54,968 nucleotides of DNA from an uncultured Bacteroidales bacterium (lineage in GTDB: Bacteria > Bacteroidota > Bacteroidia > Bacteroidales > UBA1715). The position numbers and the translations under genes are program-made. The notes under the pieces are model-generated. The model did no database searches, was not told the origin of the DNA, and was given only the letters and a program-made list of their open reading frames with translations. The DNA lies in the NCBI GenBank assembly GCA_937892155.1, contig CALAUG010000006.1, positions 1 to 54,968 on the forward strand. The letters are read 5' to 3'. Below are positions 26,488 to 35,835 of the stretch, in pieces. How positions within the stretch are numbered: the first letter of the stretch is position 1; every line of letters starts with the position of its first letter.

Positions 26488-28638
26488 ATGGATTCGTATT
26501 CAATATCGGAGCTTATTGAGCTTGCAAAGCCGTTCATTAAAGAGCAGGAACGAGACATTCCCAAGATACAAAAAGCATACAAATTTTGCGAATCACACCT
26601 TGAGGAAAAACAAACAACATTTATAAAACGTCAGGCTGAAATCGCTATTTCTCTGATTGGACTTGGCGCAAAAGCATTGATGAGCATTTTTCTCAAACCA
26701 TGCTTTGAACACAAAATGATTTCTCAAAAAGAAATCATTGCCGAATATGGCGAAAAAATATTTGACATCATTTCGGGACTCATAAAGGTTGAAAAAATTG
26801 ACACATCAAAGTCAAATTTACAATCAGAAAATTTTATTCGACTCATTCTCAGTCAAGCAGACGATGTTCGTGTTGTACTTATTTTGTTAAGCGACAAACT
26901 TAATCAATTAAGAAATATTCAAAATCTTCCAAAAGAAGGACAAATTGCACTCTGCACCGAATTGGATTCGTTGTATGCACCCCTTGCGCATAGATTAGGG
27001 CTGTACCAAATCAAAACAGAAATGGAAGAAATGTCAATGAAATATCTTCACAACGACATTTACAAAACCATTGCTCAAAAATTAGCAGAGAAAAAAGCAA
27101 GTCGCGATGAATATATCAGGAGATTCATTGAACCACTCAAGAAATTATTGGAATCCAAAGGTATTCCTCCCTTTGAAATTAAAGGACGTCCAAAATCAAT
27201 ACACTCAATTTGGAACAAACTCCAAAAAGGTAAAGTTACCTTCGAACACATTTACGATTTATTTGCAATACGAATTATCATTGACTCCGAATTGGAATAC
27301 GAAAAAAGGGACTGTTGGAATGTCTATTCTATCATTTCTGATTTATATCGTCCCAACCCCAACCGTCTTCGCGACTGGATTTCATCGCCAAAATCAAGTG
27401 GCTACGAATCGCTACACACCACCGTTCTTGGCCCAGAAAACAGATGGGTTGAAGTTCAAATTCGAACACGGAGAATGGATGAAATTGCAGAAAAAGGACA
27501 AGCTGCACATTGGATATACAAAGAAGGTGATGCAGCATCAAATTCGGTACATTGGCTGGCAAATATCCGTAACATACTTGAGAATCCTTCGGAAGAAAGT
27601 CTCGAAAACGACTCAAATTCACGTATGGAATTGTATACCGACGAAGTCTTTATTTTCACTCCTCAAGGAGATTTACGAAAACTGCCTGCGCAAGCAACCT
27701 TGCTCGATTTTGCATACGAAATACATTCCAACGTAGGAAATTCCTGTACTGGCGGGAAAGTCAATGGAAAAATTGTAACTATCAAACAAATACTACAAAA
27801 CGGCGACAAAGTAGAAATCATTACATCTAAAAATCAAACGCCCAAACAAGATTGGTTGTCATTTGTAAAGACCTCTAAGGCACGAAACAACATTAAAAAG
27901 TTTCTACGGGAGGCTCAATATCAAACGGCAGAAGCAGGTAAAGAATCTCTCTCACGAAAATTTGCCCAACTCAACATTCGTTTCTGCGACGAAAACATCA
28001 GAAAATTACTGAAATATTTAAACCTAAAAGAACCTTTCAATTTGTATTTAGCCGTTATGGCAAATAAAATTGAACTGACACAAATTAAAGCAGCATTTTC
28101 GGAGAAATCAGAAGAGAAGAAGCCAATATCAATTGATTCAGAAGAATTTAGCGACAAAATCAACAAACAATTATCAAAAGATGCTGAAAATCTGCTAATC
28201 ATTGATGATTTGAACGACAACCTTGATTATAAACTTGCTAAATGCTGCAACCCAATTAAGGGAGACGATATTTTTGGTTTTGTCACTGCTTGCGGAGGTA
28301 TAAAGATTCATAGACTCAACTGTCCAAATGCAATGAATTTGATGGAACATTATCCATATAGAATCATCAAAGCACGTTGGAGTAAATCCCAGGCAAATAT
28401 CGATTTCAATGTTTCTATCCGTGTAGTTGGTAGTGATGAGATCAGCATTGTGAGCAATATTACTACCCTACTTTCCAAGGATACTGGTATAAAACTTCGT
28501 AGTATTAATTTGAATTCAAAAGACGGGAATTTTGAAGGAATGCTGTCTATTTCCATCCATGATATTTTTCATCTCGACAAGATTTTGGAGAAAATTAAGA
28601 CAATCAAAGGTGTACACCTAGTAGAACGAATCTCGTAA
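26488..28638 (+). CDS. RelA/SpoT-family (p)ppGpp synthetase, HD site degenerate
   Basis: This is a long RSH protein, 716 residues. The N-terminal HD-like region (about 35-165) lacks the HD and ED metal motifs. Where they should be it reads ISLIGLGAKALMSIFLKPCF. The synthetase domain is intact: GRPKSIHSIWNKL, YDLFAIRIII, SGYESLHTTV and VEVQIRT. TGS (about 385-450, DEVFIFTPQGDLRKLP), zinc-finger-like and ACT domains follow. I infer a synthesis-only enzyme comparable to RelA. The start is the ATG at 26488. Confidence 0.9.
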   Translation: MDSYSISELIELAKPFIKEQERDIPKIQKAYKFCESHLEEKQTTFIKRQAEIAISLIGLGAKALMSIFLKPCFEHKMISQKEIIAEYGEKIFDIISGLIKVEKIDTSKSNLQSENFIRLILSQADDVRVVLILLSDKLNQLRNIQNLPKEGQIALCTELDSLYAPLAHRLGLYQIKTEMEEMSMKYLHNDIYKTIAQKLAEKKASRDEYIRRFIEPLKKLLESKGIPPFEIKGRPKSIHSIWNKLQKGKVTFEHIYDLFAIRIIIDSELEYEKRDCWNVYSIISDLYRPNPNRLRDWISSPKSSGYESLHTTVLGPENRWVEVQIRTRRMDEIAEKGQAAHWIYKEGDAASNSVHWLANIRNILENPSEESLENDSNSRMELYTDEVFIFTPQGDLRKLPAQATLLDFAYEIHSNVGNSCTGGKVNGKIVTIKQILQNGDKVEIITSKNQTPKQDWLSFVKTSKARNNIKKFLREAQYQTAEAGKESLSRKFAQLNIRFCDENIRKLLKYLNLKEPFNLYLAVMANKIELTQIKAAFSEKSEEKKPISIDSEEFSDKINKQLSKDAENLLIIDDLNDNLDYKLAKCCNPIKGDDIFGFVTACGGIKIHRLNCPNAMNLMEHYPYRIIKARWSKSQANIDFNVSIRVVGSDEISIVSNITTLLSKDTGIKLRSINLNSKDGNFEGMLSISIHDIFHLDKILEKIKTIKGVHLVERIS

Positions 28639-28644
28639 AAGCAC

Positions 28645-29724
28645 TTATATTGTTGCGTTTCTGTACAAGAAAAAGCAAATAATTCCATACAATATATTAG
28701 GAAGCCAAACAGCAACAAGCGGACTAAATCCAAGGTTCAACGTAAACGTCGTACTGACTTGCATGAGCAAAATATACATAAAGCATAGCGCTATACCTAC
28801 CACAATATTAATTACCGTTCCGCCACGCTTTTTCTTATTGGACAAACAAACACCCAACAAAGTCAAAATAAACGTAGAGAATGGCAATGCCCAACGCTGA
28901 TATTTTTCTATCATTAATTTTTCTATATTGTCGGTACCTTGCAATTTTTGATTATCAATAAAGGCGTTCAATTCCACAATATTCATTTTTTCCACGTATG
29001 AGTCACGCATACGTAAATCTTTTGACTCCAAATAACACGCAGTATCCAAACGTGCGCCTTTTGTATGCTTTTCTGTCGGACCTTCGATGTCGCGAATGAA
29101 ATAGTTATATACTACCCATTTGGATTTCGTAGAATCCCACTTTGCATAATCACTCGTTAATTTCGACTTCAATTTTCCATCCACATATTTTTCAATTGAA
29201 AAGCGGAAGGCATTTTCGGAGTCAACATTATAACTTTCCATATACACAAACAAACCAGGACGCACCTGTCTATGGATATTTTTTTCCCAATTCTGATACT
29301 TGTTCCTAATATACTGATCTTCAAAATTTATTCGTTTTTCGTTAGATGCTGGAATTACAAACAGTACCAATATCCACGAAATAACTGCAATAAACGTAGC
29401 AGTAATAGCATAGGGAACCAAGAATCTATGAAAACTGATACCGCCAGCATGCATTGCGATAATTTCACTATTCGACGCCATTTTCGAAGTAAAGAAAATT
29501 ACCGAAATGAACACAAACATTGAAGTAAACATATTGGCATAATATGGGATGAAATTAAAATAATAGTCAACAATGATTGCCTTCAGCGGTGCATTTTTGG
29601 AAATAAAATCATCATATTTCTCCTGAACGTCAAAAATGATAGCAATAGCCATAATCAGCACCATCGACAAGAAAAAGGTTCCTAGAAACTTTTTGATAAT
29701 ATACCAATCCAGTTTTTTTATCAT
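28645..29724 (-). CDS. LptF/LptG-family LPS export permease
   Basis: This is an inner-membrane permease of the YjgP/YjgQ family that extracts lipopolysaccharide with LptB. Three N-terminal helices, a beta-jellyroll periplasmic domain (about 130-260) and three C-terminal helices fit the fold, with 359 residues. The segment NSEIIAMHAGGIS matches the family's SE(I/L)-A...G-S coupling region. It overlaps the tgt stop by 4 bases (same strand) and converges on the RSH gene. Confidence 0.9.
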   Translation of the reverse strand: MIKKLDWYIIKKFLGTFFLSMVLIMAIAIIFDVQEKYDDFISKNAPLKAIIVDYYFNFIPYYANMFTSMFVFISVIFFTSKMASNSEIIAMHAGGISFHRFLVPYAITATFIAVISWILVLFVIPASNEKRINFEDQYIRNKYQNWEKNIHRQVRPGLFVYMESYNVDSENAFRFSIEKYVDGKLKSKLTSDYAKWDSTKSKWVVYNYFIRDIEGPTEKHTKGARLDTACYLESKDLRMRDSYVEKMNIVELNAFIDNQKLQGTDNIEKLMIEKYQRWALPFSTFILTLLGVCLSNKKKRGGTVINIVVGIALCFMYILLMQVSTTFTLNLGFSPLVAVWLPNILYGIICFFLYRNATI

Positions 29725-30851
29725 ATTCTTTGAGCTAATTGCTGAACCATTTTATTTTTCCACTCCGTGAACGTATCATTTTGTATTTGTTTCCGAGCTT
29801 CCTTTACCAAAGACAAATAAAAGCCAAGATTGTGTATACTCGCTATTTGAGCGCCAAGAATTTCTTGACATTTTATCAAATGGTGAAGATATGCCTTCGA
29901 ATAATTTGTATCCACAAAAGTTGCTCCTCCCACTTCTATCGGAGAAAAATCATCTTCCCATTTTTTATTTTTTATATTGATGATACCATTCCACGTAAAC
30001 AACATACCATTACGTCCATTGCGAGTTGGCATCACACAATCGAACATATCTACGCCACGAGAAATCGCTTCAAGGATATTCATAGGAGTACCAACTCCCA
30101 TTAAATAACGAGGCTTGTCTTTCGGCAATATCTCATTCACGACCTCTATCATTTCGTACATCACATCTTCTGGCTCACCAACAGCTAAACCGCCGATAGC
30201 ATTCCCTTCACGATTCAACGAAGCTATATATTCTGCTGATTTTTGCCGCAAATCCTTATAGGTACACCCTTGTACTATAGGAAAGAATGTCTGATTATAT
30301 CCATATAATGGTTCCGTTTCGTCGAAATGTTTGACCCCACGAGCTAGCCAACGATGTGTTAAATCTAGGGATTTTTTTGCATACTCGTAATCTGCTGTTC
30401 CTGGCGTACATTCATCTAATGCCATAATAATATCGGCACCAATAATACGCTGTGTATCCACAACATTTTCTGGGGTAAACAAATGTTTAGAACCATCAAT
30501 ATGAGAGCGGAACCAGACCCCCTCCTCCGTTAATTTTCTATTTTCTGACAAAGAAAACACCTGAAAACCACCACTATCGGTCAATATTGGTTTATCCCAA
30601 CTGTTAAATTTATGCAAGCCTCCTGCTTTACGTAAAGTATCCAAGCCTGGTCTAAGATATAAATGATATGTGTTGCCTAAAATAATTTGTGCTTTGATTT
30701 CATCTCGCAGTTCGCGTGCATGCACTCCTTTCACAGAACCTACGGTACCAACAGGCATAAAAATCGGGGTAAGTATTTCTCCGTGATCTGTCGTAATTTT
30801 CCCCGCCCGTGCGTCACACTTGGAACTCGTATGTTGAACTTCAAACTGCAC
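29721..30851 (-). CDS. tgt: tRNA-guanine transglycosylase, zinc cysteines missing
   Basis: It exchanges guanine for preQ1 at wobble position 34. Active-site segments are intact: DSGGFQVFSL, GGLAVGEP, and FDCVMPTRNGR holding the nucleophile Asp. The usual CxCxxC zinc motif should stand just before the NYSKAYLHHL segment. Here that place reads GGATFVDTNYSKAY, with no cysteine. The downstream His (SIHNLGFYL) remains. Length of 376 residues is normal. It is translationally coupled to the LptF/G gene. Confidence 0.94.
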   Translation of the reverse strand: MQFEVQHTSSKCDARAGKITTDHGEILTPIFMPVGTVGSVKGVHARELRDEIKAQIILGNTYHLYLRPGLDTLRKAGGLHKFNSWDKPILTDSGGFQVFSLSENRKLTEEGVWFRSHIDGSKHLFTPENVVDTQRIIGADIIMALDECTPGTADYEYAKKSLDLTHRWLARGVKHFDETEPLYGYNQTFFPIVQGCTYKDLRQKSAEYIASLNREGNAIGGLAVGEPEDVMYEMIEVVNEILPKDKPRYLMGVGTPMNILEAISRGVDMFDCVMPTRNGRNGMLFTWNGIINIKNKKWEDDFSPIEVGGATFVDTNYSKAYLHHLIKCQEILGAQIASIHNLGFYLSLVKEARKQIQNDTFTEWKNKMVQQLAQRI

Positions 30852-30876
30852 CTTTAGATTCTACTCTATTTGATGG

Positions 30877-30884
30877 CAAATATA
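30877..30884 (-). promoter_or_regulatory. tgt promoter -7 box
   Basis: TATATTTG on the minus strand matches TAnnTTTG, about 25 bases before the tgt start codon. Confidence 0.5.
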
Positions 30885-30998
30885 GTAAAAGTTAGTGGTT
30901 TATTAATATGTTTCATTTCTGTGTTATAAATCCCAGCATGTCGATGTAAAATTCTTTTAGAAAAATCATTCTTTTAAAACTTCATTTCATAAAATTTT

Positions 30999-31006
30999 TA
31001 CATTTG
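30999..31006 (+). promoter_or_regulatory. tamL promoter -7 box
   Basis: TACATTTG matches TAnnTTTG. The start codon follows 16 bases later, leaving a leader of only about 10 bases. Confidence 0.5.
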
Positions 31007-31022
31007 CACAAATCATAAATGA

Positions 31023-33314
31023 ATGCCGAGATTTAGGACATTGGAACATCTCCACAAAACACTGTTAGCCTGCTGTGCTGTGTTACTTTTATGCCAATGT
31101 TCGGTAACAAGGCATTTAGACGAAAATCAAAAACTATTATTGAAACACACCATAAAATGCGACAACAAGAAAGTTGCCACAGACGAAATGCTCAATTATG
31201 TAAAACCTAAACCAAATAGAAGTTTTCTGGGTTTTCATACACGTCTGTCTTTTTATTACACATTCGAAAACTCCGAACGACGTTTGGGCTCTTGGATGCG
31301 CGACATCGTTGGAGAACGGCCTGTTCTATTAGACGAAACCCTAGTCAAAAAGGATGAGGAACAATTAAGATTATTCTTAAATGAATTAGGTTACTATAAT
31401 GCAAAAGTATCGTCATCCATAGAATATCGAGGTAGGAAGCAGAAAAAAGCCATAGATAAGTATACAATAACTGCTGGCGAATTATTTACAATATCCAACA
31501 TTTCATATCAATTTCAAGATTCTACAATTGCACCATTATTCGACAGAATTCAAAACTTTTCTAAATTACGTAAAGGCAAACCATTCGCAATTTCCCTACT
31601 ACAAGAGGAGCAAGAACGAATTGTGTCCATTTGCCAAAATGTTGGATATTATGCGTTTTCAAAAGACAACATAGTATTTGCCGCAGACACGACACATGGT
31701 CCAGACAGTATTTCACTTGTTATTACTATAAAAAACACATCTCAGAATTCTCTAAAAAAGCATAGGATTCAACAATCAATCATAAATCAAAACTACACTA
31801 AACAAACTAATAAAAGGCGTCACGACACAGACAGCACAGCCAGAGACAATGCGAAAAGTTCGTATGTAAAAGACAAGACCATTCAACAAGCAAACTTTAT
31901 TGAGGACGGAAAACTTTATAGCCTCTTTAGGGCAGAAAGAACACAGAAAATTTTAAATAGTTATCCGCTATTCAAATTAGTTAACATAGAATTCGTTCCT
32001 TCTGAATATCAAAGATGTAAAGACACCATTGATTTAGACTGCCATATCAACATTACTCCCGAGCAAAGGCAATCTATTAGTTTCGACATAGAAGGGACAA
32101 ATACCAGCGGGGACTGGGGAGCAGAAATAAACACATCATACATAAACAGGAACCTATTTCACGGAGCTGAATACTTTACCTTAAAGCTCAAATTTGCAGA
32201 AGAATACAATAACGTGCTCAAGACACAAGACGAGAACATTAAGTTATTCAACTCACAGGAATACGGAGTGTCTGCCGATTTTTCTACGCCAAAATTTTTA
32301 GCTCCTTTTGTCATCAACAAAGACAATAGAAAATTTCGAGCAAAAACGAACTGCCATATCGAATACAATTATTTACAAACTCCCGATTACACACGTCCAA
32401 CGACAGAACTCAACTTGGGATACACATGGTACGGGAGAAGATTCGTAACATACACGCTTAACCCTATTGACTTTAGTTACATCCGTTATTACGACATTTC
32501 CGAGCGATTCAACAATTTTATAAATAGTAGAGATTATTATAAATATAGTTATGAAGACTACCTACTATATTGTAATAATTTTTCTATTGTATTCTACAAT
32601 AAACGCCAAAACGAAACACGAGATTACCAATATTTTCGATTCTATGGTGAAACAAGTGGTAATCTCGCCTATTTATATTGTAAAGCAGCAGGGAAAGAAA
32701 CAAATTCTAACAATCAGTATGAAACATTCAACTTGCCATTTGCACAATATGTAAAAGGCGAAGCAGATTTTCGTTATTATGATGTAATTTCTCCGAAATT
32801 AACATTTGTATATCGAATTTTTGGTGGATTATCAATCCCTTATCTAAATTCAGAAGGATTACCAAGCGTAAAGAAATATTACGCCGGAGGAGCGAGCAGC
32901 ATGCGGGCATGGAGTAGTCGTTCCCTTGGATTGGGTTCACACAACGACACAACAAATTCATTTAAATATTTCCTTGGAGATGTAAAATTAGAAATGAATT
33001 TAGAAAGCAGATTCCATCTATTTTGGTTAATTGACGGAGCCGCATTTGTTGACATTGGAAACATCTGGTCTTTCTGGAATGACGAACTGGAAGGCGCAGA
33101 ATTCCAGTTTGCAGACTTTTACAAAAATTTAGCCGTCGGCGCCGGACTTGGATTGCGATTTGATTTTTCGTTTCTCATCCTAAGATGCGATTTTGGCATG
33201 AAAATTAGAGAACCTTACAACATAACTAATACAAACTCACATTTAATTTGGGGTAACCGCGACCTTACAAAAGATGACTTTAATCTTAGCATTGGAATTG
33301 GTTACCCATTTTAG
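31023..33314 (+). CDS. tamL: TamL-type BamA-superfamily outer-membrane protein
   Basis: It is an Omp85-superfamily barrel with an N-terminal signal and a Cys at the cleavage region (LLLCQCS), as in Bacteroidota TamL lipoproteins. Early CSVTRHLDENQKLL is family-like. POTRA-like repeats (about 60-330) carry a low-complexity polar insert near 250-275. The C-terminal barrel has GGASSMRAWSSRSLG and GLGLRFDFSFLILRCDFGMK, diagnostic of the surface-antigen domain. The usual tamB is not adjacent. The lipobox position -1 is Gln, which is unusual. Confidence 0.85.
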   Translation: MPRFRTLEHLHKTLLACCAVLLLCQCSVTRHLDENQKLLLKHTIKCDNKKVATDEMLNYVKPKPNRSFLGFHTRLSFYYTFENSERRLGSWMRDIVGERPVLLDETLVKKDEEQLRLFLNELGYYNAKVSSSIEYRGRKQKKAIDKYTITAGELFTISNISYQFQDSTIAPLFDRIQNFSKLRKGKPFAISLLQEEQERIVSICQNVGYYAFSKDNIVFAADTTHGPDSISLVITIKNTSQNSLKKHRIQQSIINQNYTKQTNKRRHDTDSTARDNAKSSYVKDKTIQQANFIEDGKLYSLFRAERTQKILNSYPLFKLVNIEFVPSEYQRCKDTIDLDCHINITPEQRQSISFDIEGTNTSGDWGAEINTSYINRNLFHGAEYFTLKLKFAEEYNNVLKTQDENIKLFNSQEYGVSADFSTPKFLAPFVINKDNRKFRAKTNCHIEYNYLQTPDYTRPTTELNLGYTWYGRRFVTYTLNPIDFSYIRYYDISERFNNFINSRDYYKYSYEDYLLYCNNFSIVFYNKRQNETRDYQYFRFYGETSGNLAYLYCKAAGKETNSNNQYETFNLPFAQYVKGEADFRYYDVISPKLTFVYRIFGGLSIPYLNSEGLPSVKKYYAGGASSMRAWSSRSLGLGSHNDTTNSFKYFLGDVKLEMNLESRFHLFWLIDGAAFVDIGNIWSFWNDELEGAEFQFADFYKNLAVGAGLGLRFDFSFLILRCDFGMKIREPYNITNTNSHLIWGNRDLTKDDFNLSIGIGYPF

Positions 33315-33323
33315 GCAACCGTC

Positions 33324-34166
33324 ATGAAACACAAGCAAAATTGGAACAGACTGGGGAAAAATCTCACCACACTTATCATTATTGTAACTGTAGCACTATT
33401 TTTTTACGTATATAAGCCACAGAAACAAACTATCACGGAATCAGTAGAAACAAGTAAAATTGTCAGTAACATTGATACAACTGAGCATCATCCGTTAGAG
33501 ATAAAAAGCATCAACCCAAACAGCGCAACTAAAGAAGAATTACAGGCAATCGGTTTGTCTTCAAAGCAGGCACAAAGTTGCATTAACTACAGAAATAAAG
33601 GCGGTAAATTTTACAAATGCGAAGACATACTAAAAATATATACTATTACTGCAGACGATTACGAGCGAATAAAGCAATACCTATATGTTCCACAACAAAT
33701 GAAAACCTCGCCCAAAAACAATGTAGAACAAAAGGACGAAAAAATCAAAAAGGAGAAAACAATTCATATTGTAAATTTAAACACGTGCGATACAAACGAT
33801 TTGAAACAATTACCCAAAATCGGAAGTTATAGAGCAAAAAAAATCATAGAACAAAGAAACAAACTCGGCGGTTTTTATTCTCTATCCCAACTATATTCTA
33901 TTTACTCGATAGATAGTATCACCATTGAAAATATCAAGAACTACCTTATCATACACACAGAAGAAATAAATAAAATAAACATCAACACGGCGACGTTCAA
34001 AGAGATCAATGCACACCCTTTAATCAGTTACGAAGAGACAAAAAACATTTTCAATTACAAAAAAATTGTTGGAACAATTTCCTCCATCGAAGAACTACGG
34101 AACAACAACATTGTGACAGAAGAAGAATATAAAATTTTAAAATTCTATATAAAAACAAGCGAATAA
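33324..34166 (+). CDS. Helix-hairpin-helix (ComEA-like) protein
   Basis: One N-terminal membrane helix (about 14-29) anchors a charged linker and three HhH units. These are INPNSATKEELQAIGLSSKQA, VNLNTCDTNDLKQLPKIGSYRA and ININTATFKEINAHPLISY. Such repeats bind DNA backbone in ComEA-type competence proteins. DNA binding at the membrane is inferred. It follows tamL by 9 bases. Confidence 0.82.
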   Translation: MKHKQNWNRLGKNLTTLIIIVTVALFFYVYKPQKQTITESVETSKIVSNIDTTEHHPLEIKSINPNSATKEELQAIGLSSKQAQSCINYRNKGGKFYKCEDILKIYTITADDYERIKQYLYVPQQMKTSPKNNVEQKDEKIKKEKTIHIVNLNTCDTNDLKQLPKIGSYRAKKIIEQRNKLGGFYSLSQLYSIYSIDSITIENIKNYLIIHTEEINKININTATFKEINAHPLISYEETKNIFNYKKIVGTISSIEELRNNNIVTEEEYKILKFYIKTSE

Positions 34167-34169
34167 AAC

Positions 34170-34199
34170 TTGTTCATTATATAAAAGTTTATACATTTG
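34170..34199 (+). promoter_or_regulatory. rpsU promoter (-33 and -7)
   Basis: TTG (34170-34172) and TACATTTG (34192-34199) are 19 bases apart, a textbook Bacteroidota pair. The bases from the -7 box onward, TACATTTGCAGTCC, recur exactly at 35649-35662. Confidence 0.7.
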
Positions 34200-34237
34200 C
34201 AGTCCATTTTATAAACATTCTAAATAAGGAGAATAAT

Positions 34238-34432
34238 ATGATTATCGTACCGGTAAAAGAAGGCGAAAACATTGACAAAGCGCTAAAAAAATTCAAAAGA
34301 AAATTTGAAAAAACAGGCGTTGTTAAAGAATTAAGAAACAGACAAGCATTTACAAAGCCATCTGTTGTACGTAGAGAACAACTTATCAAAGCCATCTACA
34401 AACAAAAAATGCAATTAACAGATGAGCAATAA
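34238..34432 (+). CDS. rpsU: 30S ribosomal protein S21
   Basis: This small basic protein of 64 residues begins IIVPVKEGENIDKALKKFKRK, followed by a typical RNRQAFTKPSVVRR segment. It helps mRNA engagement on the 30S subunit. The next gene begins 11 bases inside its end, suggesting coupling. A purine-rich GGAG lies 11 bases before the start, unusual for this genome half. Confidence 0.95.
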   Translation: MIIVPVKEGENIDKALKKFKRKFEKTGVVKELRNRQAFTKPSVVRREQLIKAIYKQKMQLTDEQ

Positions 34433-35309
34433 TTCCCAGAACGAGGAATTATTGCACTCTTTTTTGGACTATCTCGAATTTGAGAAAAAAAGTTCAAAAC
34501 ATACTGTTTCGTCGTATCAAAACGACCTCACGCATTTTTTAAGTCATATTGGCGACAAGCCTCTTGCCAACGTAGAGACAAAAGACATACGCCTCTGGAT
34601 TGGCAAACTTTCAGAAGAAGGAATTGCTCCCCGATCTATCAATCGAAAGATTACAGCAATTCGTTCTTTTTTTTATTTCCTTCAGAAGGTCGGCAAACTT
34701 TCTCAAAATATTGCGAGAAAAGTTCATGCATTAAAGACAAAAAAAAGACTTCCTTTCTTTGTTGAAGAAGAAAAAATGAATATCTTGCTAGACGAAAAGA
34801 TGTTCACGAACGATTTCACAGGTCTTCGTGACAAAGCGGTCATTGAATTATTGTATAGCACGGGTATTCGTCGAGCAGAATTATTAAACTTGGAAGTCCC
34901 ATCAGTAAACTTCAACGAAGGTTCTGTGAAAGTTTTCGGGAAAAGGAAGAAAGAACGCATAGTTCCTCTTCTACCAGAATGTGCGAAAGTATTACAAGAA
35001 TATATAGTAGAGCGTAATAAAATTGCACAGACAGAAAGTTTATTCATTACAGAAAAAGGGACGAAAGCGTATGCAAATCTTATATATAGAATTGTCCACA
35101 CCTACCTCTCAAAGGTAACTACGCTCACAAAAACAAGTCCCCACGTATTGAGGCATACGTTCGCAACGCATTTACTCAATAACGGCGCAGACATAAACGA
35201 CATTAAAGAACTTTTAGGTCATGCGAATCTTTCTGCAACCCAAATCTATACACATAATTCATTTGAAAAATTAAAGGAAGTGTATAAACATTCTCACCCG
35301 AGAGACTAA
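34422..35309 (+). CDS. Tyrosine recombinase XerC/XerD
   Basis: It is a site-specific recombinase that resolves chromosome dimers. A SAM-like N-terminal DNA-binding domain (about 1-90) precedes the catalytic domain. Arg is in STGIRRAELLNL, Lys in KRKKERIVPL, HVLRHTFATH carries His-x-x-Arg, GHANLSATQIYTH carries the His and the Tyr nucleophile. The conserved position after rpsU in Bacteroidota argues for the housekeeping Xer, not a phage integrase. Confidence 0.93.
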   Translation: MSNNSQNEELLHSFLDYLEFEKKSSKHTVSSYQNDLTHFLSHIGDKPLANVETKDIRLWIGKLSEEGIAPRSINRKITAIRSFFYFLQKVGKLSQNIARKVHALKTKKRLPFFVEEEKMNILLDEKMFTNDFTGLRDKAVIELLYSTGIRRAELLNLEVPSVNFNEGSVKVFGKRKKERIVPLLPECAKVLQEYIVERNKIAQTESLFITEKGTKAYANLIYRIVHTYLSKVTTLTKTSPHVLRHTFATHLLNNGADINDIKELLGHANLSATQIYTHNSFEKLKEVYKHSHPRD

Positions 35310-35321
35310 AATTATAGAGTT

Positions 35322-35621
35322 ATGGAAGTAAAAATTCAATCTGTAGGCTTTAAAGCCGATGCAAAATTAATAGATTTTGCAACTAAAAAAGTAAATAAAT
35401 TAGACACATTTTCGGATGTACTACAATCTGCCGACGTGTTTTTCAAATTAGTGAACACACCTAACGAAGAAAACAAAGAAGCAGAAATCAGCATCAAAAC
35501 ACCAGGAAAAGAATTGTTTGCAAAAAAATCAGCCAAATCATTTGAAGAAGCTGTTGATTTAGCAACGGAAGCTTTGCGCAACCAAATTGAAAAAATGAAA
35601 GGCAAACAAGAAAAAAAATAA
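35322..35621 (+). CDS. hpf: Ribosome hibernation-promoting factor (HPF/RaiA)
   Basis: This 99-residue short HPF/YfiA-type protein has an alternating beta/alpha pattern (VKIQSVGFKADAKLIDFATKKV; EISIKTPGKELFAKK) and a Lys-rich tail. It binds the 30S decoding region in stationary phase. It starts 12 bases after the Xer gene. Confidence 0.9.
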   Translation: MEVKIQSVGFKADAKLIDFATKKVNKLDTFSDVLQSADVFFKLVNTPNEENKEAEISIKTPGKELFAKKSAKSFEEAVDLATEALRNQIEKMKGKQEKK

Positions 35622-35626
35622 AATAT

Positions 35627-35656
35627 TTTGTTTTATTTAAAAATTTACTACATTTG
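35627..35656 (+). promoter_or_regulatory. Promoter of the tRNA-Thr/tuf unit
   Basis: TTTG (35627-35630) and TACATTTG (35649-35656) are 18 bases apart. The predicted start is close to 35,663, about 40 bases upstream of the tRNA. Confidence 0.6.
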
Positions 35657-35701
35657 CAGTCCGAATTTTCGGGCAAAGAATACTTGTGCGGGAACGAACA
35701 G

Positions 35702-35773
<72 letters not shown>

Positions 35774-35835
35774 CTTCTTTCTTGAAGATTTGAAAAATTG
35801 AAATTTTATATGTTGAATAATAAATATTAGTAGAA

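Noticed and set aside
34422..35309. Phage integrase responsible for the phage segment
   Set aside because: The recombinase sits in the conserved rpsU-xer-hpf order of Bacteroidota and belongs to the host half.
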